Made by a program: the position numbers and the translations under genes
Part shown: one piece after another, positions 21,918 to 31,485 of the stretch
Layout of the letters: each line of letters begins with the position of its first letter
Numbering within the stretch: the stretch's first letter is position 1
Notes under the pieces: generated by a model
Databases searched by the model: none
Seen by the model: the letters and a program-made list of their open reading frames with translations, nothing else
What the model was told of the DNA's origin: nothing
Assembly: GCA_014843695.1 (NCBI GenBank)
Contig: CM026390.1
Span: forward strand, 15,504,015-15,568,014
Source: Archivesica marissinica
Taxonomy: Eukaryota; Mollusca; Bivalvia; Venerida; Vesicomyidae
Length of the DNA stretch: 64,000 nucleotides
Reading direction: 5' to 3'

Positions 21918-23886
21918 CTCAGATCATTTACATGACATATGAGTATACATGTAATTAATTAACAGAAGTTGTGACACGGATTGATATATAAATAATAAAG
22001 AGCATAGGGGAGATAAGAGTCAAGTTTGGAGATAGGAAAATAGAAAAAGGAAAAAAGAGCGGGAAATTCTATTATTTTGTTTTGTTTCATTCACATGTTT
22101 ATTTGATTGTATTATGATTGATTTGAAACAGACGTCAGTGTCATAGGTCAGTGAAATTGTTTCGTTTTCGATGGTTGTTTTGGTCACGTGTGTGTGTGAC
22201 CAAATACTGTTGAATGGATGCACATTCTTGAGTTAACCGTGAGTTTTATCTGTCAGAAGTAAATGCTTTGAGGAGTATATGTTATTGGTAATGTATTTAT
22301 TAATTAATAGTTACGATGCTGATTGTGACATTTAATTGTTGACGTTACTTTTTTTGCACGTGTCATAATCTTTTTCTTTAACCTGTTTTCGTGGGTAATT
22401 ACTTAACATTGTTGTTGATTTTGTTGTTGTTTTGTTTTTTGTGTATGTATTTAATTTGAGAATAGATGGTGACAATATTAACTTTGCATGTAACATAGTA
22501 TCAGATCAGATGCTACATAATAGTATACCATTTCGCCATATCCCATGTTGCCTGTTATATGAATAGTATGGCTAGACAAACTACTTGAGTCCTTGGTTGA
22601 CTAGCAGACAACATACTATTATACAGCATACATCTAGATTGATATGCAGTGTAATGCTGTTGCTGATCTGGCACCATATCGCATGCAAAGCCTTTTAATT
22701 TACTCAGCCTGTAAGTTTCCACAAATAATTGAGTATAAAATCTATGGATGATTATTTTATTTGGTTTGATTTAAGAAAATAGTTCTTTAACAGCATTGTT
22801 TCATGTTTATTATTTTAATTATATATATTTATTTTGAATATTTCATATTTTGTACAGTACTACATTGTAGTTGCTTTGTGTCCGGATTAATACACTATCA
22901 TTAAAAATAGTAGCAATACGTATTTAGCTGTTTGGTGCTAATAAATGTAGATGTCATTCAGTTTGTGTTAAGTTGTATATATGTACACATATTAAACATC
23001 ACACTGTTAGTCTGGGGTTGAGTACATCCATAATAGTTCTAACACATCTACTAAGGTTAGTTAGTGTATTTGCTTGTGTTGAGGTCATTATCTGTATGTA
23101 CTTGTGTGTGTTTGGTTGAACATGGTAATAGGTATCTATGGATAATCTTCTGAGTTCTGTGAAGAAAGGACAGACAAGGATATAATGCATTTCGTCACCA
23201 ATAGTATTAGTTGTACATAAGGTGCATGTTCTTTCGCTAAGTTCGATGCCCTCCCAGCGACCCACTTCTATTGGTAAGTAATGATTTCCAGTTCTAAATT
23301 ATTTCATCAATGATATGTAATCATGTTTATTTAGAGTTAGAAAATAATTTTCCAAGCCAATTGAGTCTTTGAACAAGTTGTAATTTAAACCTGTTGATGA
23401 GTTTTGTAAAGCGTCATGCCAAGATTGGTAATATTGATCTGTGTAAATTTGTTTGATTAATGTTTTGATAAAATTACTGCTTAAACTTAGAGGATTATTC
23501 CATATATCTGGTCTGCCAGCATTTATGAGTGTATTTTGAATATGTTCTATCCATTTAGATGTGAAATTAGGCAAATTTAGCATGAATTTGTATACTTTGT
23601 ATGATAGTTTGTTTTGGTCCCCTGTTGCCAGTCTGTGCCAGTAGTTTATCATTTTGCATTTAATTGTTGTTTAAAGGTAATCTTCCTAGTTCTGCCATGA
23701 GCATGTAAATAGGTGTACTTTTTTAACTTTAGTTATGTACCTTAGGAATTTTAAGTGGATGCGTTCTAGAATGTCTACATTTTCATAGCCAAATATTTCA
23801 CTTGAGTATGTCAATATAGGTAAAATTGTATTATCAAATAATTTTAGCATTAGATCCATTGCTAATGCATTCAAAATATGCAGCAA
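21918..23886 (-). mobile_element. 5'-truncated LINE inserted in the env remnant
   Basis: The minus strand carries the C-terminal third of a non-LTR retrotransposon ORF2. Segments include LMLKLFDNTILPILTYSSEI (23886-23686), a middle part with WHRLATGDQNKLSYKVYKF (23652-23299), and ELSERTCTLCTTNTIGDEMH-YILVCPFF with its Cys/His cluster (23265-22999). These sit in different frames, with stops between them, so the element is dead. The remaining ~1.1 kb (21918-22998) is its AT-rich 3' region. I could not fix a target-site duplication. Confidence 0.8.
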
Positions 23887-24667
23887 TCCTTTTGTAAAAT
23901 ACTGCGATACAAAAACACCACTTTACAAAACAAATTTGAATGTTATGTGTATAACAGCGTTGTTCGTGAAAAACTTCCAATCACAAAGTAAATACTATAA
24001 ACATAAAGTTCAGATTAGCCGACTGCCAATTGCAAAATATGTAGATGTTGGCATTTGGATAATTGCGACAAATAAACGTTTACAATTTACAGTAAATTGT
24101 AGAAATGCAGATATTACACCATATGATATAAACATCCAACCTCCATTTGGCATTATTAAACTAAACAACACCTGCCATGCCACAAATGGTTATATTGAAC
24201 TACCAGAATATTTGGAAAAAGGTTCCAGTTATAAAATGTCAGATCCTTTGGCATCTCTGTTGACATTACACAACATATCAACATTTCACATTTGGAATGA
24301 TTTTAGAAAACACTTTCCAAACCTAACAACTGTTCCTAAAGATTTGTTAGAATTGAAGGAAATCCCGATGATTGAATTTATAAAGCATGTTAAAAAGTAC
24401 CAGCCCATAACTGTAAAGAACAGTCACGGTTATTTTCATTATGTAGTCATAGGGATTGTGTTAGCAATTATTGTATTCATTGTAATTTGTTGTAAAACAA
24501 ACATCGGCCAACGACTTCAGTTTTCCAAATTTATAACATGTTTAATAAGTAGACACAAACATGGTGATTCAGGGAATTCTCCTACTCCATCCACGTCACC
24601 ATCCATGGAAGATATGTCGTTAACAGCTGATGTACACACCGTTAATGACGAACAACTGGTCGACTAG
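23887..24667 (+). pseudogene. env-like: Retroelement env-like protein, downstream fragment with membrane anchor
   Basis: The frame is open from the LINE boundary to TAG at 24665-24667, about 260 codons; the first ATG in it is near 23945. Cysteine-containing beta-rich ectodomain sequence is followed by a single hydrophobic segment (about 24440-24497) and a ~55-residue tail ending in a Ser/Thr/Pro-rich stretch. This matches the anchor and cytoplasmic tail of an env-like glycoprotein. It is the continuation of 21507-21917, separated by the LINE. The frame beyond TAG stays open to TAA at 24856. Confidence 0.65.
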
Positions 24668-24953
24668 TTACGAGGGGACGACGATATCATTTCTCAGGGG
24701 CAACATCCCCCTGTGACCAGTGAATTTCAGGCTTCACAATTTACGTCAATGCGTGGGGGCTTGAATCGTAGAGGAAGTATATTGCTACATGCGTTGAGGC
24801 GAAATCAAGACAGACAACAGCTGCGACAATGTGCACTGAGTAATACGACGTCGTAAAATTGTAAATAAATGGAGAACTGTTGAAGATGTGTTGAAGATGA
24901 ACTTGTGCACAAGTTGGATTTATTGTAAATAATTTTCAATGGTGATATAAACA

Positions 24954-25082
24954 ATGGACTTAGCATACATTCAGGGAGTGGCCCTCTTCGTTACCCACAA
25001 GGTGACATATAAGACCGGCTCGTTGGATTGTTATGAACAATTAGTCACAGTTTCACCATTTTATCATAATGACACTTTATGA
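24954..25082 (+). CDS. Small ORF in retroelement 3' region
   Basis: A 42-codon frame from ATG 24954 to TGA 25080-25082. Its stop overlaps the ATG of the next frame as ATGA. No family recognised; the small size means it may be chance. Confidence 0.3.
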   Translation: MDLAYIQGVALFVTHKVTYKTGSLDCYEQLVTVSPFYHNDTL

Positions 25083-25357
25083 CTGCTATGATTTATTTGA
25101 AGAATATTGGAGATGACATAACACCTATGATAGAGGCATCAAAACAAATGGATAGACTTTTGGCAACGACTCTTTCACAACAGCAACTGATAAAACATCA
25201 ATGTCAGACAATTGAAAACCAATTCATCAACGAACAGCATGAAATGATGGTTCATCTACATAAACAACATGTGGAATATATCAATGAGCAATCAGAGCAA
25301 ATCGATAGAATGTTTAAAGCTTGCTTTGATGTCAGAGCTACAAACGATCCTCAATAA
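25079..25357 (+). CDS. Small coiled-coil ORF before the LTR
   Basis: A 92-codon frame rich in Gln, Glu, His and Met with heptad-like spacing (KQMDRLLATTLSQQQLIKHQ...), predicted helical. It lies between env and the 3' LTR, where accessory genes sit in complex retroelements. No homologue recognised. Its ATG overlaps the preceding stop. Function unknown. Confidence 0.4.
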   Translation: MTAMIYLKNIGDDITPMIEASKQMDRLLATTLSQQQLIKHQCQTIENQFINEQHEMMVHLHKQHVEYINEQSEQIDRMFKACFDVRATNDPQ

Positions 25358-25990
25358 ATAAGCAACGATAAACTTAACTGAAATAATATAATAACTTTAC
25401 AACGTCGAAATAACTTTACTACCACTTCGGACTTGCGGATGAAACAATCAAATATTCATCTGCTAATTGGACTAAACACTTCCTGTATATATGAAGTCAT
25501 GATTATGTCTTGGAAAATGACACGCTTCGTTCATAAGTGTGTCATAAATTCGTTTGGTTACAGCGGGCCTTCTGGCCCGGTATATTATCAGGTCACGTCC
25601 AACGATAACGTACCTTAGGCGATGTTACCAACCCATGATGTCACGAATACCACCGTCAACTATGCCATTGTATAGATGATATGATGACCTTACCACCAAC
25701 TAGAAACATTGACAATTTAACTTGTTTTATTAACTGCATTTTTGCGTGTGTTACTTTTGTGTTTTATTTTCAAGTTATTACGCGTGTGTTTAAGCATATA
25801 ACACTTTAAGAGTATATCCTTATATGATGCTATAATACGTCATGTACACCGAATGCATATTGGTGTCAACAATTTCATAGTAACATTTTATTATTATTTG
25901 TTTATTATTTTAATGTATATTATGACGTAGGCACATAGTAGCTTTGTTGGTATTGTGCTGGTCAGATTAATTAAAACTAATTAATCTTCT
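25358..25990. other. Retroelement 3' non-coding region
   Basis: AT-rich sequence between the small ORFs and the polypurine tract. A short frame at 25433-25618 has no supporting features. Confidence 0.45.
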
Positions 25991-26004
25991 GATCAGGGGA
26001 GGAG
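25991..26004 (+). promoter_or_regulatory. Polypurine tract
   Basis: GATCAGGGGAGGAG lies immediately before the TG that opens the LTR, as expected for the plus-strand primer of reverse transcription. Confidence 0.8.
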
Positions 26005-26665
26005 TGTAACATAGTTACCTTTTGCCTTACGCCTATATACATGTGTAGTGATTAATTACCTTATGTTTGATGACTCTCTTAATTTAATTATTTAAACATG
26101 TATGATTATATTATAGGACAGTCTTTTCAGTGTGTGTACGGTATGTCCTTTGTTGGGGACATATGATATACATGTCTGCACTTGATAAAATGGATGGGGG
26201 AATTCCATTGTTTGGATCACGCGACCATCATATGGGATTTCGCCAGACATGTGGTGATAGAGTGCTTACTAAGCAGCGTACACACAATGAATTGACTGGT
26301 GCAAGCCGGAATTAATGCATGGTTTGCAGAGGTGTTGCACTCTCTCTGGCAGTAGACACGGACGGGGTCACAGGGTCATGGAAACGCATGATCGTGTGAT
26401 CAAGTCTATTTGATATTCCATGCCAAATTGTCAACAATTGAAAAGCTAAATGAATTTGATTAGTTAAAAGAATAGCTCTCCTCACAATTGTCTATAAAAC
26501 CATCTCGGACAGCTTTAGAGAGGGAGAGAGCCTGGTTGGTTACTATTGAGACTAGCGTCTCTGTGTTGGTTATAATGTCGGCTCTTAGATGTAATTAAAT
26601 ACTATTAAGACTTTGTTGTTGCTGTGATTACGTCCAGAGAGCCTCGCCGAGTCCACATCGTAACA
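26005..26665 (+). mobile_element. 3' LTR of an env-bearing retroelement (661 bp)
   Basis: It begins TGTAACATAG and ends CATCGTAACA (TG...CA). The polypurine tract directly precedes it. An internal TATAAAA at about 26493 is followed by a likely transcript start region (CTCGGACAGC) and an AT-rich ATTAAA near 26595. No 5' LTR or gag-pol is in the window, so the copy is a 3' remnant. The group is probably Ty3-like, by inference from env and LTR structure only. Confidence 0.75.
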
Positions 26666-26886
26666 CATTGTATAAATGGAATAGCCAAAATACGGTGCGC
26701 GCGCAGCATAGTTCAAGGTAGGTATATCGCAGAATAACCCGAGGTAGATTTTACTCTACAAGTATGTATGTTATTAGCTGGGTCGTGTTAGAATTGTATA
26801 TAAAAATGAATAAATGAAGTCAGGGGTGTAATAAAATAAAGGAATGTGCACCACATTGTTAGATTATATTATTAGACGACAGTTAA

Positions 26887-27114
26887 CCCATTTAATTCTG
26901 GATACCGTTCAAACAGTATTTGCAAAGAACATAGAGCCAGATCAGCCGCAACGGAACGTGCCATCTGATCAGGCTCTATGCAGTTTGCTATTCAGATATT
27001 TTGCTAAGACAATTGGCTATGTAGCAAACAACATAGATCCTGATCAGCACGCTGCGGCTGATCTGGATCTATGTTGTTTGCAAAAGCTTTTAAATGTATC
27101 CAGAATAAAATGGG
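26887..27114 (+). mobile_element. MITE-1, TTAA-flanked
   Basis: TIRs begin CCCATTTAATTCTGGATAC and end in the complementary GTATCCAGAATAAAATGGG, with TTAA on both sides (26883-26886, 27115-27118). Inside are two foldbacks, one of them GCAAACAACATAGATC...GATCTATGTTGTTTGC. TTAA targets and CCC termini are features of piggyBac-type elements. A 92-codon frame through it is incidental. Confidence 0.78.
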
Positions 27115-27231
27115 TTAATTAGAAATTTAATTCTAACATGGTTTGGCTGTATGCACAAAGACGGAATTTACCGTGTTTAAATCTGCCATAAAACATTGTT
27201 TAGCGTGTGACCAGAAATGTGACATCACTTT

Positions 27232-27716
27232 ACTTGTAGTCTTGCCCTCTATAAATAATAACACCAACTGTTGTAGTCTTGCCCTCTATAAATAATAACA
27301 CCAACTGTTGTAGTATTGCCCTCTATAAATAATAACACCAACTGTTGTAGTCTTGCCCTCTATAAATAATAACACCAACTATTGTAGTCTTGCCCTCTAT
27401 AAATAATAACACCAACTGTTGTAGTCTTGCCCTCTATAAATAATAACACCAACTGTTGTAGTCTTGCCCTCTATAAATAATAACACCAACTGTTGTAGTC
27501 TTGCCCTCTATAAATAATAACACAAACTGTTGTAGTCTTGCCCTCTATAAATAATAACACCAACTGTTGTAGTCTTGCCCTCTATAAATAATAACACCAA
27601 CTGTTGTAGTCTTGCCCTCTATAAATAATAACACCAACTGTTGTAGTCTTGCCCTCTATAAATAATAACACCAACTGTTGTAGTATTGCCCTCTATAAAT
27701 AATAACACCAACTGTT
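27232..27716 (+). repeat. 37-bp minisatellite
   Basis: About 13 near-identical units with GCCCTCTATAAATAATAACA and CCAACTGTTGTAGTCTT. Confidence 0.96.
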
Positions 27717-28049
27717 TTTGTGCTTTTTAGATATTTTGCTCATGTTAGAATTGAAATAATATTTGTATTAGCATTATTTATAGTCGATTAAAACATGGTT
27801 TGTCATTCTGAATGTCGGAATTAACCACTTCGGCCTCCGTTTTTCAATACCGGGTAATAAAAATAGTCAAGGAGTTTTAATGTATGCATTTCTTGGTTTA
27901 TTTTTCAAATTACATAACACATGATAATTTACAATAAGCAACAATAGGATTGGATAAACAGTTAAACAGCTGCTCCTATACGTTTCTTCAAATTGTAAAA
28001 TAAAACTACAATACATATGCAGATTTATATCCTACTGGTGACATTAGTA
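27717..28049. other. AT-rich spacer
   Basis: No feature seen. Confidence 0.4.
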
Positions 28050-28402
28050 AACCATCGTGAATCCTACATGGTGTAATCTGTTAACCTTAGTAAACCATTG
28101 TGAATCCTACATGATGTAATCTGTTAACCTTAGTAAACCATCGTGAATCCTACGTGGTGTAATCTGTTAACCTTAGTAAACCATCGTGAATCCTACGTGG
28201 TGTAATCTGTTAACCTTAGTAAACCATTGTGAATCCTACATAGTGTAATCTGTTAACCTTAGTAAACCATCGTGAATCCTACATGATGTAATCTGTTAAC
28301 CTTAGTAAACCATCGTGAATCCTACATGGTGTAATCTGTTAACCTTAGTAAACCATTGTGAATCCTACATGATGTAATCTGTTAACCTTAGTAAACCATT
28401 GT
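28050..28402 (+). repeat. 43-bp minisatellite
   Basis: About eight units of GTAAACCATCGTGAATCCTA followed by ATGGTGTAATCTGTTAACCT-type sequence. Confidence 0.95.
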
Positions 28403-28435
28403 GAATGGAGAACCCCGATACATATAGTGAGTTAC

Positions 28436-28619
28436 CTGCTGTATGTGGGGGACAGAGAACCGCGATGCATAGTGAGTTTCCAGTTGTAGAGAGACCCACC
28501 AACCCGATGAATAATGCGAGTGTCCTGCTCAATGTGGTGGACAGAGATCTGATGCCCCTCTAAACATTGTTTCAGACACACAAGTTGGCACATGGGTACA
28601 ACCACCGACCTTCCACAAA
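28436..28619 (-). CDS. Possible internal exon, unknown protein
   Basis: Between CCATTTAG (acceptor, minus strand) and CAGCAG|gtaact (donor), one frame is open for 61 codons and reads like real protein: VVVPMCQLVCLKQCLEGHQI, then EQDTRIIHRVGGSLYNWKLT. It lies downstream of TELO2 on the same strand, flanked by arrays. The acceptor has a weak pyrimidine tract, and I found no neighbouring exon. It does not look like the missing TELO2 C-terminus. Confidence 0.35.
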
Positions 28620-28654
28620 CTAAATGGATATCTTTCAACTCCCAGAATGCATAG

Positions 28655-29283
28655 CAAACTCCCAGAATGCATAGCAGGCAACTGTCTGTCCATGTATGCA
28701 CTTCCAACAGCATTGCCAAGCAGGCTCCTAAATGATCCAACTCCCAGAATGCAAAGCAGGCAACTGTCTGTCGGTGCAAGCACTTTCAACAGTAGAATGC
28801 ATAGCAGGCCACTATCTGTCGGTGCAAGCACTTTCAACAGCATTGCCAAGCAGGCTTCTAAATCATCCAACTCCCATAGAATGCATAGCAGGCAACTGTC
28901 TGTTGGTGCAAGCACTTTCAACAGCATTGCCAAGCAGGCTCCTAAATCATCTAACTCCCATAGAATGCATAGCAGGCAACTGTCTGTCGGTGCAAGTACT
29001 TTCAACAGCATTGTCAAGCAGGCTCCTAAATCATCTAACTCCCATAGAATGCATAGCAGGCAACTGTCTGTCGGTGTAAGCACTTTCAACAGCATTGCCA
29101 AGCAGGCTCCTAAATGATCCAACTCCCAGAATGCATAGCAGGCAACTGTCTGTTGGTGCAAGTACTTTCAACAGCATTGTCAAGCAGGCTCCTAAATCAT
29201 CTAACTCCCATAGAATGCATAGCAGGCAACTGTCTGTCGGTGCAAGCACTTTCAACAGCATTGCCAAGCAGGCTCCTAAATCC
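28655..29283 (+). repeat. 84-bp minisatellite
   Basis: About seven units of ~84 bp containing GAATGCATAGCAGGCAACTG and AACAGCATTGCCAAGCAGGC, one of them truncated near 28795. The period is a multiple of three, so spurious frames run on both strands. Confidence 0.93.
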
Positions 29284-29344
29284 ACATTCAAACATTCATC
29301 TTGTACAATGTTGCAGTGAAGCAGTAGCTGTCATTAGTTCATGC

Positions 29345-29406
29345 TTTCCATCCACTAGTCTCATGGTGTCCACTAGTCTCATGGTGTCCACTAGTCTCAT
29401 GGTGTC
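29345..29406 (+). repeat. 18-bp tandem repeat, 3 copies
   Basis: Three units of CACTAGTCTCATGGTGTC. Confidence 0.9.
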
Positions 29407-29788
29407 ATGTAAAATCGGTGTCACATAACAATTCCTGAAAGAGGAATAATTCAATTGAAAGTTTATATGGCATAAATCAAGTTGTTTGCCAATAAGTAGT
29501 TGTGTAATCACACAATAAACAAACACAAAAATGTAATGCTCTTAAACAATTAATAAACACACTTAACACCAAATTCATACAGGAATATAGCCTGAGTTCC
29601 AGCCTGTCGATTTTTCACTCTTTACTTCTGGCAAAATTTTATATGATTTCCAGACAGCTCACTTAATGGTCTTGGTGTTCAAAATATATTTATATGATGT
29701 ACCAGGCAAAATATATCAATGCCTGTTTCCAGGCTAACAGGAAGATATCAAATTAAAATACTTGTACAGGATGAAGATTCTCAGTTGT
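29407..29788. other. AT-rich spacer
   Basis: No feature seen. Confidence 0.4.
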
Positions 29789-29792
29789 TTAA

Positions 29793-30288
29793 CTCTTTCC
29801 TTCATAGAGATTTAGGTTAATATACTATTATATCTCCATACAAACGACAGCCATTTAACCCTCTCCTTCATAGAGATTTAGGTTAATATACTATTATATC
29901 TCCATAAAAACAACAGCCATTTAACTCTTTCCTTCATAGAGATTTAGGTTAATATACTATTATATCTCCATACAAACGACAGCCATTTAACCCTTTCCTA
30001 CATAGAGATTTAGGTTAATATACTATTATATCTCCATAAAAACGACAGCCATTTAACCCTTTCCTTCATAGAGATTTAGGTTAATATACTATTATATCTC
30101 CATACAAACGACAGCCATTTAGCTATCATGCAGTGGATAAGTAGTCGTCATATCTATCCCACTTCCATAGATATTACTGGGACTACACAAGATTCTGACC
30201 TTTATTATGAACATTGGTTTGACTACTACATTGTCAATGTATGTCGTATTGGTAATGGTGTCAAGAGGTGCTTCTATGAGGGAAAGGG
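29793..30288 (+). mobile_element. MITE-2 with internally amplified left end
   Basis: Outer ends CTCTTTCCTTCATAGAG and CTTCTATGAGGGAAAGGG are TIRs flanked by TTAA (29789-29792, 30289-30292). The first 66 bp, including TIR and TTAA, is repeated five times (29789-30122). The rest matches the unexpanded sibling at 44314-44545. Confidence 0.85.
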
Positions 30289-30457
30289 TTAACAATGGTA
30301 CAATTACACTGCATGCAAGTTGTCTGGGGTTTTTTAACAGTAATTGTAATAAAAACATGCTGAAAGTGATTTACGCATATATTGTTTGTGCTATTTTGGT
30401 GTTATGGAGAAACAGATTTACAGTTAGAATTGACTTAAATAATGACTATCCAGTTAA

Positions 30458-30695
30458 CCCTTTCAACCCCACAGGCCTCTAAATAGGCTTATGAAAAGTG
30501 TAGATCCAGATGAGCCGGCTCGTGACGAGCCGTCTCATCAGGATCTGCACTTTTTTGCCAGTAATAATTATTACTATTTTTAGATAAAATTACCCATTTT
30601 GATAAATGAACTGGTCCAAACGTAATTTTCCTATTAATTTATTGGTCTGAAAATATCACACACCAGTCCATGTCAGTTACTTGGGGTTGAATGGG
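30458..30695 (+). mobile_element. MITE-3, TTAA-flanked
   Basis: TIRs CCCTTTCAACCCC and GGGGTTGAATGGG, with TTAA at 30454-30457 and 30696-30699. An internal hairpin spans about 30495-30556 (GTAGATCCAGATGAGCCGGC pairs with the later GACGGCTC...ATC segment). Confidence 0.78.
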
Positions 30696-30699
30696 TTAA

Positions 30700-31402
30700 C
30701 AACAGAGGATGTAGAAAACAACGTATATATTTTGAACATGAAATACTATCTATCTATCTTCCTCTAATTTCGAACCCCTCGCGGGGGTGTAGAAATGTCC
30801 CTAAAAGATGCTAACAGAGGTATGAATCAACATATCAAGTAATTTAATTAAAAAATACAATGTGGGACAAATGGGGTCGATGCATTCTGAATGTAAATAA
30901 GTATGGACGATGCGTTCCGGTTGTAAACAAGTGCGTGACTGATCGACTCGAAAAGTCCTACTTTCGGTTTCGAGTTTGTTTTATTGCAAAAAACACTGTT
31001 TACCAAATATACAAAGTATAATGTTAGAATGTGTAGCAGCATTGCTACCCATACGTAAAAATTGAATTTTTCAAATATCTTTTATTTCATACGATGTAAT
31101 GCTGCTTTAATAGCTGATATGTTATAATCAGACCTCGTTCTGTACAAGCGATCAATTTATTCGCGACCTACTGAATTATTGTGAAATATGAGTTACTTGT
31201 ATATCTCACTCTGGTTCATTAGTTGTACCAGTGGCTTTATTATTCAAGAAAAGGTTATTTTCCAACAGATTAATGAAGTATTTGTCAATGATGATCGTTG
31301 GCTTATTACATTTGTCAAATATATTTGACGAAAAACAAATATATATATAATAGTGGGGGGGGGCACGAAAAACAAACATAGAGGCATAAGAATCAAGGAT
31401 AC
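30700..31402. other. Intergenic or 3' intron sequence of TELO2
   Basis: The terminal TELO2 exon would lie here or further left. I could not identify it. A G-run occurs at about 31353-31361. Confidence 0.4.
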
Positions 31403-31485
31403 CTGTTTGATTATATTTTCTAGAAGTACCAATGCTTGTACGGCCAATGTTTTACACTGCGTATCCACGTCCTTATCAACCACAT
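31403..31485 (-). CDS. TELO2: TELO2 exon m (last one seen)
   Basis: Acceptor CTATTTAG at 31486, donor CAG|gtatcc at 31402. It is 83 nt long: it completes Asp with the previous G, then 27 codons ending ALVLLENIIKQ. It ends in phase 0, so a short terminal exon must follow. Confidence 0.88.

Noticed and set aside
26844..27122. 92-codon frame
   Set aside because: It coincides with MITE-1 from end to end; the frame is incidental.
27232..28402. CRISPR-like array
   Set aside because: Units follow each other without unique spacers, and the genome is eukaryotic; these are minisatellites.
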